A stretch of DNA of 64,000 nucleotides from Actinomadura rupiterrae (lineage in GTDB: Bacteria > Actinomycetota > Actinomycetes > Streptosporangiales > Streptosporangiaceae), in NCBI RefSeq assembly GCF_024172125.1, contig NZ_JAMZEA010000005.1:744001-808000 (forward strand), in the 5' to 3' direction. Made by a program: the position numbers and the translations under genes. The notes beneath the pieces are model-generated. The model had not been told where the DNA came from, did no database searches, and saw nothing but the letters and a program-made list of their open reading frames with translations. Shown piece after piece: positions 27,921 to 35,862 of this stretch (its first letter is position 1; each line of letters begins with the position of its first letter).

Positions 27921-28350
27921 GCGTCCTCCGTCTCGTGATCCGCGTCCGCATCCTAGCGAGCGGAGCCGCCGGAGCCGAGGACGCGCCCGGCGCGTGCGGG
28001 GCAGGAGGCGGCGCGGGATGTACGCGGTGTGCGCTCCGCGGCACCTTGCGTACGCGGCCGCTCCGGCCGATCGGGCGGGCCGAAAACGAGTTTTCCCGCC
28101 CCGACCTGCGATGCCGACTGAGACCGTGACCAACGCCACGCGCAGCGGGTAAGGTCCTTGATCGACCCTCGGTGGAACCTTCGGTGGAACGCCCGATTTC
28201 GGCGTGCCACTGGACTAGGGTTCCAAGTCAGGCGTTCCCCCCGGCCCGAGTCTGCGAGCCGCGCCTCGACCGGTCGGGTGCGCCCTGTCACGGGCCCGCC
28301 CCCGCGACCGCCCGAACCGGGGGTTGGGGGACGGCAAAGGCGGCGGATAG
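27921..28350. other. Intergenic region between HIT and the sigma factor gene
   Basis: About 430 bp between divergent genes, so it should carry both promoters. A short direct repeat, TCGGTGGAAC twice 12 bp apart (about 28170-28192), lies in the middle. I see no convincing reading frame, RNA or hairpin. Confidence 0.5.
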
Positions 28351-28959
28351 GTGACCGAGGCACAGCAGAAGATGCCCTTTCGTAAACCGGACGACGAGGG
28401 TGCGCGTCCCACAGACGTGACCGAGACCCTCGTGGCCAGGGGAACGGCGGGGGCAGTCGCCGTCGCCTGGGACGCCGACCAGGCGGTGACCGCGCTGTAC
28501 AGCGCCAACTACCGCTCGCTGGTGCGGCTCGCCGCCATGCTCGTCCGGGACGCGGGGACGGCCGAGGAGGTCGTCCAGGACGCGTTCGTCGCGATGCACG
28601 GCGGCTGGCGCAGGCTCCGCGACCCCGACAAGGCGCTGTCCTACCTGCGGCAGGCGGTGGTCAACCGGTCGCGCTCGGTGCTGCGGCACCGGGCGGTGGT
28701 GGAGAAGTACGCCCCCAAGGGCCTGCCGGACGCGCCCAGCGCGGAGGCCGGCGCCATCGGCGAGCTGGAGCGCTCGGCGGTGGTCGACGCGCTGCACCGG
28801 CTCCCGGCGCGGCAGCGCGAGGCGCTGGTGCTCCGCTACTACGCCGATTTGTCCGAAGCGGAGATCGCCGCGACGATGGGCATCTCGAAGGGCGCCGTGA
28901 AGAGCCACACGGCGCGCGGGATGGCCGCGTTGCGCAACGTTCTGGAGCAGTTCTCATGA
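28351..28959 (+). CDS. SigE-type ECF RNA polymerase sigma factor
   Basis: A 202-residue extracytoplasmic-function sigma factor. Region 2 is YSANYRSLVRLAAMLVRDAG followed by AEEVVQDAFVAMHGGWRRL. Region 4 is LPARQREALVLRYYADLSEA with the helix-turn-helix TMGISKGAVKSHTARGMAAL. The form matches the actinobacterial SigE-family group with a short region 3. The GTG at 28351 has GGCGGATAG in front. The stop overlaps the next gene (ATGA at 28956), which encodes a single-pass membrane protein, the usual position of an anti-sigma factor. Target promoters are unknown; the dnaJ-hrcA neighbourhood hints at a stress role but proves nothing. Confidence 0.88.
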   Translation: MTEAQQKMPFRKPDDEGARPTDVTETLVARGTAGAVAVAWDADQAVTALYSANYRSLVRLAAMLVRDAGTAEEVVQDAFVAMHGGWRRLRDPDKALSYLRQAVVNRSRSVLRHRAVVEKYAPKGLPDAPSAEAGAIGELERSAVVDALHRLPARQREALVLRYYADLSEAEIAATMGISKGAVKSHTARGMAALRNVLEQFS

Positions 28960-29636
28960 CCACGGGCCCGCACGACGAGCACGGCGAGACTCTGCGCCGT
29001 GCCCTGCACGCGGAGGCGGAGCTGGTCACGCCCTCGGCGGACGGCCTGGAGCGCATCCGCGCCCGGCTGGCCGAGCGGGAGCGGCGCCGGTTTCCGGGCC
29101 GGGCCGGCTGGGAGTGGTTCACCGCGAACTGGACGCGTCCGGTCCTGGCGGTCGGCGCCGCGGTGGCGATCGCGGGCCTTGGGGTGTCGGCGCCCCAGAC
29201 GTTCGACCTGATCCAGTCCCCGATGGGCAACGACGGGCCGTTCGCCAAGGGCCACCACGGCTCGCAGGGCGGCTCGGGCGCCGGGTCGCTCGACTCGACC
29301 GCGCCGACGCCCGGCGCGTCCACGCCGGGGCCCGACCCGTCCGGTTCGGGGCATCCGACGAGCTCGGAGTTCCCGGTGTCGTCCACGGTGTCGCCGACGT
29401 GCCCGCCGTCCCCGACGAACGCGCCGGGCACCTCGCCGAGCCACAGCCCGTCCAAGCACCCGGCGGCCGGGAAGACCGGCGCGCCGACATGCCCGACGCA
29501 CTCGCCGACGCCGAGCGGGTCGGCCACGCCGACGACGCCGAGCACGCCGACGGCCAAGCCGAGCGACTCGCCTCCCCCGCCCGCCAGCTCGCCGCCGCCG
29601 ACGCACGGCCCGGAGGTCCCCACGTCCAGCGGCTGA
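28956..29636 (+). CDS. Single-pass membrane protein, putative anti-sigma partner
   Basis: A 226-residue protein. The cytoplasmic N-terminus (about 55 residues, SADGLERIRARLAERERRRF) is short and charged, followed by one transmembrane helix (PVLAVGAAVAIAGLGVSAP). The outer part is a 140-residue Ser/Thr/Pro/Gly-rich region with scattered cysteines (SPTCPPSP, APTCPTHS) that looks like a cell-wall-spanning, possibly glycosylated stalk. No ZAS zinc motif (HxxxCxxC) is present, so it is not a classical zinc anti-sigma. The role is inferred from coupling to the sigma gene. A strong terminator follows. Confidence 0.75.
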   Translation: MTTGPHDEHGETLRRALHAEAELVTPSADGLERIRARLAERERRRFPGRAGWEWFTANWTRPVLAVGAAVAIAGLGVSAPQTFDLIQSPMGNDGPFAKGHHGSQGGSGAGSLDSTAPTPGASTPGPDPSGSGHPTSSEFPVSSTVSPTCPPSPTNAPGTSPSHSPSKHPAAGKTGAPTCPTHSPTPSGSATPTTPSTPTAKPSDSPPPPASSPPPTHGPEVPTSSG

Positions 29637-29652
29637 CCCTCGCACGCACCGA

Positions 29653-29682
29653 AAGACCCCCGGGCGCCTGCCCGGGGGTCTT
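29653..29682 (+). terminator. Strong intrinsic terminator after the sigma/membrane protein operon
   Basis: AAGACCCCCGGGC and GCCCGGGGGTCTT form a perfect 13-bp stem with a GCCT loop, followed by a T-rich stretch (TTCTGCGTTTTC). This is the most canonical terminator in the window. Just after it GGCCTTCCAGCCCGTTT occurs twice before rsmE. Confidence 0.9.
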
Positions 29683-29786
29683 CTGCGTTTTCGGGGCCTT
29701 CCAGCCCGTTTGAGGGCCCTTGGCGCGCAGGCTTCGCGGCGGCCTTCCAGCCCGTTTTGACGGCCTTGCGACGCGGGTTCGGTGGC

Positions 29787-30521
29787 CTACCAGCGTCCTG
29801 TGGCGGCGAGCAGGACGGACGCGGCGGCGACGCCGGCCGTCGAGGTGCGCAGGACGGTCGGCCCGAGCAGCGTCGGGCGCCCCCCGGCCGCGCTGAGCCG
29901 CTCGACCTCCTCGCCGGTGAGGCCGCCCTCGGGCCCGACCACGATGACGATCTCGCCGTCCGCAGGGGGCCGGAGCGCGGTCAGCGGCTCGGCGGCCTCC
30001 TCGTGCAGCAGCAGCGCGGCGGACGCGGCGGCGACGCGCTTCTCGACGTCCGCCGTGGACGCCAGGTCGGCGACGGCCGGGAAGTGCGCGCGGCGGGCCT
30101 GCTTGGCGGCCTCGCGCGCGGTGGAGCGCCAGCGGCCGAGGGCCTTCTCCCGGCGCTCCGGCTTCCACTGCGTGACGCAGCGCGCGGCCGACCACGGGAC
30201 GATCTCGTCGACCCCGACCTCGGTCATGGTCTCGACGGCCAGCTCGCCGCGGTCGCCCTTCGGCAGCGCCTGGACGACCACCAGCCGCGGGCTCGGCGCG
30301 GGCACCTCGCGCCGGGACAGGACGTCCAGGGTGAGGGACGCCTTGTCCGCCGCGGTCACGACGCACTCGGCGACCAGGCCCGCGCCGTCGGTGAGGTCGA
30401 CGCGCTCGCCGGTCCGCAGCCGCCGGACGGCCGCCGCGTGCCGGCCTTCCGGACCGTCCAGCAGGACGCTCCCCCCGGCCGCCAGCCGGTCCGCCTCCGC
30501 AAGGAACACCGGCGCACTCAC
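29787..30521 (-). CDS. rsmE: 16S rRNA (uracil(1498)-N3)-methyltransferase
   Basis: Methylates U1498 of 16S rRNA in the 30S subunit. The 244-residue protein has an N-terminal PUA-like domain (PVFLAEADRLAAGGSVLLDG, RHAAAVRRLRTGE) and a C-terminal SPOUT domain with the trefoil-knot signatures VVVQALPKGDRGE, SAARCVTQW, IVVGPEGGLTGEEVE and LGPTVLRTSTAGVAA. The GTG at 30521 (VSAPVFL) is the correct start. Open frame continues upstream through a repeat array as heptapeptides, but without a ribosome-binding site or conserved sequence. It is downstream of dnaJ on the same strand, as in other actinobacteria. Confidence 0.93.
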   Translation of the reverse strand: MSAPVFLAEADRLAAGGSVLLDGPEGRHAAAVRRLRTGERVDLTDGAGLVAECVVTAADKASLTLDVLSRREVPAPSPRLVVVQALPKGDRGELAVETMTEVGVDEIVPWSAARCVTQWKPERREKALGRWRSTAREAAKQARRAHFPAVADLASTADVEKRVAAASAALLLHEEAAEPLTALRPPADGEIVIVVGPEGGLTGEEVERLSAAGGRPTLLGPTVLRTSTAGVAAASVLLAATGRW

Positions 30522-30541
30522 CGCGCACCACCCGTCGCGCA

Positions 30542-30688
30542 CAGCACACCGCGGCCGACGCACTGCGCGCCGCCCCTCGGGCGCAGCACGCCGCGGCCCA
30601 CGGACCGCGCGCCGGGCCTCGTCCGCAGCACGCCGCCGCGCGGGCGCAGCACACTGCGGCCGACGCACCGCGCGCCGGACCTCGTCCG
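30542..30688. repeat. 42/21-bp tandem array between rsmE and dnaJ
   Basis: Four units begin CAGCAC at 30542, 30584, 30626 and 30647. Three are 42 bp and one is exactly half (21 bp). Shared blocks are CCGCGGCC and CGCGCGCCG. It adjoins a second array made of different 21-bp units (30699-30782). Confidence 0.85.
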
Positions 30689-30698
30689 CCGCGCGGCC

Positions 30699-30782
30699 GT
30701 CGTCCGTGCCGGTCGAGCCGTCGTCCGTGCCGGTCGAGCCGTCGTCCGTGCTGGTCGGAGCGTCATCCGTGCTGGTTGAAGA
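30699..30782. repeat. Four 21-bp repeats, the last one holding the dnaJ stop codon
   Basis: Units start at 30699, 30720, 30741 and 30762 and read GTCGTCCGTGCCGGTCGAGC or close variants. The unit at 30762 is the 3' end of dnaJ: its reverse complement contains CAGCACGGATGA, whose TGA is the stop. In the other three units the same position is CGA. Confidence 0.9.
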
Positions 30783-31902
30783 CGTCCCGGAGGCGGGAGA
30801 ACATGCCGCGCTGGCCCGGGGCGAACTTGCCGGGCGGGCGCTCCTCGCCGCGCAGGGTGGCGAGGTTGCGCAGCAGGGCCTCCTGCTCCTCGTCCAGCTT
30901 GGTCGGGGTCTCGACGTTGACGTGGATGTGCAGGTCGCCGCGGCCGGACTCGTTCAGGTGCCGGACGCCGCGGCCGTACAGCCGGATCACCTCGCCGGAC
31001 TGCGTGCCCGGCTTGATGTCGATCTCCTCCGCGCCGTCCAGGGTCTCGACGGTGACGCTGGTGCCGAGCGCGGCGGCGGTCATCGGGATGCCGACCGTGC
31101 AGTGCAGGTCGTCGCCCTCCCGCTCGAAGATCGAGTGCGGCTTCTCCACGATCTCCAGGAACAGGTCGCCGGGCGGGCCGCCGCCGGGGCCGACCTCGCC
31201 CTCGCCCGCGAGCTGGATGTGGATGCCGTTCTCCACACCGGCCGGGATCTTGACCTTGACCGTGCGCCGGGTGCGGACCCGGCCGTCGCCCGAGCACTCC
31301 GGGCAGGGGTGCCGGATCACCGAGCCGAACCCGCCGCACTGCGGGCACGGCCGGGACGTCATGACCTGGCCGAGGAACGACCGCTGCACCTGCTGCACCT
31401 CGCCGCGGCCCTGGCACATGTCGCAGGTCTCGGGGTGCGAGCCGGGCGCGGTGCCGTCGCCGTGGCAGGTGTCGCAGACCACCGCGGTGTCGATGGAAAG
31501 CTCGCGGGTGGTGCCGAACGCGGTCTCGTTCAGGTCGAGCTCGACCCGGAGCGTCGCGTTGCGGCCGCGGCGCGCGCGCGAGCGAGGGCCGCGCGCGGAC
31601 GCGGTGCCGAAGAAGGCGTCCATGATGTCGCTGAACGGGAAGCCCGCGCCGAAGCCGCCGGCCCCCGCGCCCGCCGCGCCGCCCGGGGCGAACGGGTCGG
31701 CCCCCAGGTCGTACATCTCGCGCTTCTTCGGGTCGGAGAGCACCTCGTAGGCCTGGGTGATCTCCTTGAACTTCTCCTGCGTCTCCGGATCGGGGTTGAC
31801 GTCGGGGTGCAGCTCGCGGGCGAGCCTCCGGTACGCCTTCTTGATCTCGTCCGGCCCGGCGTCGCGGCGGACGCCGAGGGTCGCGTAGTAGTCGTTGGCC
31901 AC
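30763..31902 (-). CDS. dnaJ: Chaperone DnaJ (DnaJ2 type)
   Basis: Hsp70 co-chaperone of 379 residues. The J domain begins [20 protein letters not shown] and has HPD in ELHPDVN. A Gly/Phe-rich linker contains FGAGFPFSD. The cysteine-rich domain has four zinc motifs: [24 protein letters not shown] and CPECSGDG. Substrate-binding domains end at DVFNQHG. The GTG at 31902 directly follows the hrcA stop (TAGGTG), so hrcA-dnaJ is one operon under CIRCE/HrcA control. Dimer interface and all zinc ligands are intact. The 3' end lies in a repeat unit. Confidence 0.95.
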   Translation of the reverse strand: MANDYYATLGVRRDAGPDEIKKAYRRLARELHPDVNPDPETQEKFKEITQAYEVLSDPKKREMYDLGADPFAPGGAAGAGAGGFGAGFPFSDIMDAFFGTASARGPRSRARRGRNATLRVELDLNETAFGTTRELSIDTAVVCDTCHGDGTAPGSHPETCDMCQGRGEVQQVQRSFLGQVMTSRPCPQCGGFGSVIRHPCPECSGDGRVRTRRTVKVKIPAGVENGIHIQLAGEGEVGPGGGPPGDLFLEIVEKPHSIFEREGDDLHCTVGIPMTAAALGTSVTVETLDGAEEIDIKPGTQSGEVIRLYGRGVRHLNESGRGDLHIHVNVETPTKLDEEQEALLRNLATLRGEERPPGKFAPGQRGMFSRLRDVFNQHG

Positions 31903-32916
31903 CTACGACCCCGCCAGGATCTGTCCGACGTAGCGTGCCACTGCCCGTACCGCTCCCATCGTGCCGGGGTAGTCCATCCGTGTCGGCCCGAGTACTCCGA
32001 GGCGGGCCAATGTGAGGTCGCCGACGCCGTACCCGGCGGCGACCACGGAGGTCGAACGGAGGCCCTCGTCGGGGTTCTCCGTACCGATCCGAACCGTAAC
32101 AGTAGAGGAGTCGGCGGACTCGCCGAGCAGCCGCATCAGCACCACCTGCTCCTCCAGGGCCTCCAGGACGTCCCGGAGGCTGCGCGAGAAGTCCATGGCG
32201 GCGAGGTTGGCGGCGCCGGCGAAGACGACCTTCTCCTCGTGCTTCTCCACCAGGGTCTCCAGCAGGACCGACAGCACCGCCGCGGCGACGGGCCGCTCCT
32301 CCGCGGAGACCTGCTCGGGCAGCTCCGAGACCGCACCCGGGACGTCGCCGAAGGCGAGCCCGTCCAGGCACGTGTTGAGCAGCGCCCGCAGGTGGCCGAC
32401 CGACTCCTCGGACAGCTCGGCGGGCGTCTCGATCACCCGCTGCTCGACCCGTCCGGTGTTGGTGATCAGGACGAGCAGCACCCGCCCGGTCGCGACCGGC
32501 ACGAGCTCCACGTGCCGGACCGACGAGCGGGTCAGCGACGGGTACTGCACCACCGCGACCTGCCGGGTCAGCTGCGCGAGCAGCCGGACGGTGCGCCCGA
32601 CCACGTCGTCGAGGTCGTAGGCGCCCGAGAGGAACGTCTCGATGGCGCGCCGCTCCGCCTTCGACAGCGGCTTGATCGTGGACAGCCGGTCGACGAACAG
32701 CCGGTACCCCTTGTCGGTGGGGATCCGGCCGGCGCTGGTGTGCGGCTGGGCGATGTAGCCCTGCTCCTCCAGGACGGCCATGTCGTTGCGGATCGTCGCG
32801 GGCGACACGCCGAGGTTGTGCCGGTCCACCAAGGCCTTGGAGCCGACCGGCTCGTTGGTGGAGACGTAGTCCTCGACTATGGCGCGCAGGACCGCGAGTT
32901 TCCGGTCGTCGAGCAC
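31903..32916 (-). CDS. hrcA: Heat-inducible transcription repressor HrcA
   Basis: A repressor of class I heat-shock genes that binds CIRCE. It has 337 residues. The N-terminal winged helix contains [20 protein letters not shown] and [30 protein letters not shown], both highly conserved; a GAF-like dimerisation domain follows. The GTG at 32916 ([14 protein letters not shown]) has GGGGAGGTGACCAC upstream. A CIRCE element lies 25-50 bp upstream, indicating autoregulation. dnaJ follows with no gap. Activity in other species depends on GroEL; that cannot be seen here. Confidence 0.95.
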   Translation of the reverse strand: MLDDRKLAVLRAIVEDYVSTNEPVGSKALVDRHNLGVSPATIRNDMAVLEEQGYIAQPHTSAGRIPTDKGYRLFVDRLSTIKPLSKAERRAIETFLSGAYDLDDVVGRTVRLLAQLTRQVAVVQYPSLTRSSVRHVELVPVATGRVLLVLITNTGRVEQRVIETPAELSEESVGHLRALLNTCLDGLAFGDVPGAVSELPEQVSAEERPVAAAVLSVLLETLVEKHEEKVVFAGAANLAAMDFSRSLRDVLEALEEQVVLMRLLGESADSSTVTVRIGTENPDEGLRSTSVVAAGYGVGDLTLARLGVLGPTRMDYPGTMGAVRAVARYVGQILAGS

Positions 32917-32940
32917 GTGGTCACCTCCCCTGCCCCCGTA

Positions 32941-32967
32941 CTGGCACTCCATACTTCCGAGTGCCAA
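32941..32967. promoter_or_regulatory. CIRCE operator
   Basis: CTGGCACTC, nine spacer bases, then GAGTGCCAA is the CIRCE inverted repeat (consensus TTAGCACTC-N9-GAGTGCTAA) with G replacing A in the outer positions, as usual for GC-rich actinobacteria. On the minus strand TTGGCA of this element can serve as -35 of the hrcA promoter. Confidence 0.92.
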
Positions 32968-33083
32968 GTGTACGGCCCGGAGGGGACATCCCGGATCCGC
33001 CCGGGGCACGGTTCCGCGTCAGAGGCCGCCATTCCGTCCTCCTGAGCCCGTCATCGCCGCGCCTCGGACCCATCGCCGCCGCC

Positions 33084-33188
33084 TCCGGAGTCGGCATCAT
33101 CGGCCCGGGGGCGGTCGTCGTCGTCCCCGGAGCCGCCATCGTCCTCCCCGGAGTCGGCATTGTCGCCCCCGGAGTCGTTATTGTCGTG
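33084..33188. repeat. Five exact-length 21-bp repeats ending 4 bp before the DUF3097 start codon
   Basis: Units begin at 33084, 33105, 33126, 33147 and 33168. Most start CCCGGAGTCGGCAT or a variant. The last unit is mutated to CCCGGAGTCGTTATTGTCG, which creates a TATTGT -10-like hexamer at 33179-33184. Confidence 0.85.
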
Positions 33189-33192
33189 CACC

Positions 33193-34011
33193 GTGCGGAG
33201 CAAGGACTACGGTGACGACGTTCTGGCGGGCGACTGGCGGCGGCCCCTCAAGGGCACCATCCCGGAGGTCCCGGCCGAGCCGGGCCTGGTCGCCGAGGAC
33301 CCGGCGAGCGGGTTCTGCGGCGCGGTCGTCGGCTGCGACAAGTTCGGCGTGACGCTGGAGGACCGGGACGGCCGGCGGCGGATCTTCCCGCTCGCCAAGG
33401 CCGGGTTCCTGATCGACGGGCGGCCGGTCACGCTGGTGCGGCCCGGGCCGTCCGCGCCGAAGGGGCCGCTGCGGTCGGCGTCCGGGTCGATCGCGGTCGA
33501 GGGGCTGAAGGCGCAGGTCGCCAAGGAGTCCCGGATCTACGTCGAGGGCGCGCACGACGCCGAGCTGGTCGAGAAGATCTGGGGCCACGACCTGCGCGTC
33601 GAGGGCGTCGTCGTGGAGTTCCTGGAGGGCGTGGACGACCTGCCCGCGATCGTCGATGAGTTCGCGCCGGACGAGGGCCGCCGGCTCGGTGTGCTGGTCG
33701 ACCACCTGGTGGCGGGGTCGAAGGAGAGCCGCATCGCCGCGCAGGTCTCGTCGCCGTTCGTCCTGGTCACCGGCCATCCGTTCATCGACATCTGGGAAGC
33801 GGTCAAGCCGTCCGCCGTCGGCATCCGGGAGTGGCCGCGGGTGCCGCGCGGCGTCCCCTGGAAGGAGGGCGTGCTGGACGCGCTGGGCTGGCGGATGGAG
33901 ACCGGCGAGGCGTGGAAGCGCATCCTCGGACGCGTGAACACCTACGCGGACCTCGAACCCGAGCTGCTGGGCCGGGTCGAGGAGCTCATCGATTTCGTGA
34001 CCGCCCCCTGA
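33193..34011 (+). CDS. DUF3097-family protein, Toprim-like
   Basis: A 272-residue cytoplasmic protein conserved in actinobacteria next to hrcA/hemW. The start VRSKDYGDDVLAGDW comes from the GTG at 33193, 8 bp after a TATTGT element, so it may be leaderless. An in-frame TTG at 33160 would begin inside a repeat array. The N-terminal 100 residues form a small beta-rich domain (GFCGAVVGCDKFGVTLEDR). The central part RIYVEGAHDAELVEKIWG and GVLVDHLVAGSKES resembles a Toprim core, with Glu in VEG, Asp in AHD and a later Asp. The C-terminus is predicted helical and ends LIDFVTAP. No activity has been assigned to the family as far as I know. Confidence 0.85.
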   Translation: MRSKDYGDDVLAGDWRRPLKGTIPEVPAEPGLVAEDPASGFCGAVVGCDKFGVTLEDRDGRRRIFPLAKAGFLIDGRPVTLVRPGPSAPKGPLRSASGSIAVEGLKAQVAKESRIYVEGAHDAELVEKIWGHDLRVEGVVVEFLEGVDDLPAIVDEFAPDEGRRLGVLVDHLVAGSKESRIAAQVSSPFVLVTGHPFIDIWEAVKPSAVGIREWPRVPRGVPWKEGVLDALGWRMETGEAWKRILGRVNTYADLEPELLGRVEELIDFVTAP

Positions 34012-34196
34012 CGCGCCTTTCCGCAGCACGTTTCATGACCATTGACCCGCACATCTGACGTCTATTTCGTGTTGCGGTCAGTGATGTGTATATAACGCTC
34101 TGTAATTTTGCCCTGTGAGCGGAATGCCGCCCTGCAATCGCTCCGTTACTGGTTGCGAGACGTGTTCTTCGTGCACTCGCGTCAGAGGGGGGCACC

Positions 34197-34976
34197 ATGA
34201 CCGGCCGTCACGGCAACACGCCTACCCGCCACCGCACGCCTGTCCTCGACCGTCCGACCCGCACCTCGCCGGTGCGCGAGACCGCCTTCCGCGAGTCTCC
34301 GGTCCGCGAGGCGCCGGTTCCCGACGCACCGATGCACAACACGCCGGTTCCGGAAATGCCGGCCCGCGAAATGGCGGCGCCCGAATCCCCGGTCCGCGAG
34401 CGGCCGACGGCGGCGCCCGAGTCGCCGGTCCGCGAGCGGCCGACCTTCGAGGCGCCCGTCTACGACGCGCCGGTCGCCGAGCCTGCGGCGGACGAGCCCT
34501 GGACGCACGGTCTCTCCGCCCGCGAGGCCGCGCTGGTCCGGGCCGAGGGCGAGCCCGGCATGCCGCTGCCGCCGCCGGTCACCCACTACGAGCGCGACAA
34601 GGCGGGCTGGGCCGAGCTCAGCGGCCTGGTCGGCATGTCCGCCGCGTTCTGCCTGTCCGCCTTCACCTTCGGCCTGCTCTGCCTGGTCACCTGGATCGCG
34701 CCGCTGGTGTTCCACACCACGTTCAAGGCGCGCTCGCCGTTCGTCCGCTACCACGCGGCGCAGGCGCTCAACGTCCAGATCTCCGGCCTGGTCGTCGGCC
34801 TGGCCGCGATCGCGCTGTCGGCCGCCACGCTCGGCGTCGGCGCCATGCTGGCGGTCCCGATAGCGATGCTCTTCTGGCTCGCCCAGTTCGTGCACGTCAT
34901 CATCGCGACCACGCGCGCGGACTCCGGCGAGTGGTACGCCATCCCGGCCTTCCTGGCCTGGCCGATCGTCCGGTGA
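34197..34976 (+). CDS. DUF4870-family membrane protein with a repeat-rich N-terminus
   Basis: A 259-residue protein. Residues 1-105 are hydrophilic and repetitive, built of units such as SPVRE, APVPD, ESPVRERPT and PVYDAPVAEP. The membrane part starts with HYERDKAGWAELSGLVGMSA and holds three to four helices, with the DUF4870 marker SPFVRYHAAQALNVQI near residue 180 and WYAIPAFLAWPIV at the end. The ATG at 34197 has AGAGGGGGGCACC. Upstream, 34012-34196 is notably AT-richer than the rest and contains TATATA (about 34090), a plausible -10. Function of the family is unknown. A second member lies at 41132. Confidence 0.85.
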   Translation: MTGRHGNTPTRHRTPVLDRPTRTSPVRETAFRESPVREAPVPDAPMHNTPVPEMPAREMAAPESPVRERPTAAPESPVRERPTFEAPVYDAPVAEPAADEPWTHGLSAREAALVRAEGEPGMPLPPPVTHYERDKAGWAELSGLVGMSAAFCLSAFTFGLLCLVTWIAPLVFHTTFKARSPFVRYHAAQALNVQISGLVVGLAAIALSAATLGVGAMLAVPIAMLFWLAQFVHVIIATTRADSGEWYAIPAFLAWPIVR

Positions 34977-35862
34977 CGCGCAACCACCGCGCGTAACACC
35001 TGACCCACCCGACCGCGCGCCCCCGGTTCCCCGGGGCCGCGCGGTCGCCGCGTCCGGGCCACCCGGACGGCGCGCCCGGCTCGTCCGTCGGGGCGTCCGG
35101 GCCACACGGTCAGCGCGCCCGCGCCACCCGATCGCCGCGCCCGCACCACACGATCGGCGCGCCCGCGCCACCCGATCGGCGCGTACGTGGCCGCAAGGTC
35201 GGCGCGTCCTGGTCCGCACGGAGGGCGCGTCCGGGCCACGCGGACGGCGCGTCCGGGTCGTCCGATCGGCGCGCCCGCGCCACACGGTCAGCGCGCCCGG
35301 GCCGCGCGGTCAGTGCGTCCGGGCCGCGCGGTCTGTGCAGACGGGGCTGCGCGGTGGGCGCGTCCGGAGCCGCCCGATCGGCGCGTACGTGGCCGCAAGG
35401 TCGGCGCGTCCTGGTCCGCACGGACAGCACGCCCGGGCCACGCGGACGGCGCGTCCGGGTCGTCCGATCGGCGCGCCCACGCCACACGGTCAGCGCGCCC
35501 GCGCCGCCTGATCGGCGCGCCCGCGCCGCACAGTTAGTGCGTCCGGGCCGCGCGGCCAGTGCAGACGGGGCTGCGCGGTGGGCGCGTCCGGAGCCGCCCG
35601 ATCGGCGCGTACGTGGCCGCAAGGTCGGCGCGTCCTGGTCCGCACGGACAGCACGCCCGGGCCACGCGGACGGCGCGTCCGGGTCGTCCGATCGGCGCGC
35701 CCACGCCACACGGTCAGCGCGCCCGCGCCGCCTGATCGGCGCACAGTTAGTGCGTCCGGGCCGCGCGGCCAGTGCAGACGGGGCTGCGCGGTGGGCGCGT
35801 TCGGGGGCGCGCGGTCGGTCCGTTCGGGGCGCGCGGACGGTGCGGACGGGACGGGGCGGTGG
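34977..35862. repeat. Gene-free 22-bp repeat array with a 182-bp internal duplication
   Basis: About 890 bp without a gene. From roughly 35080 it is a tandem array of GC-rich units near 22 bp, with cores such as GCGCGTCCGGGCCACGCGG. Units at 35224, 35246, 35268, 35290 and 35312 are exactly 22 bp apart. A larger block, 35337-35518, recurs identically at 35561-35742, and a third copy begins near 35785. As 22 is not a multiple of three, no long repetitive protein is implied. Confidence 0.9.
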
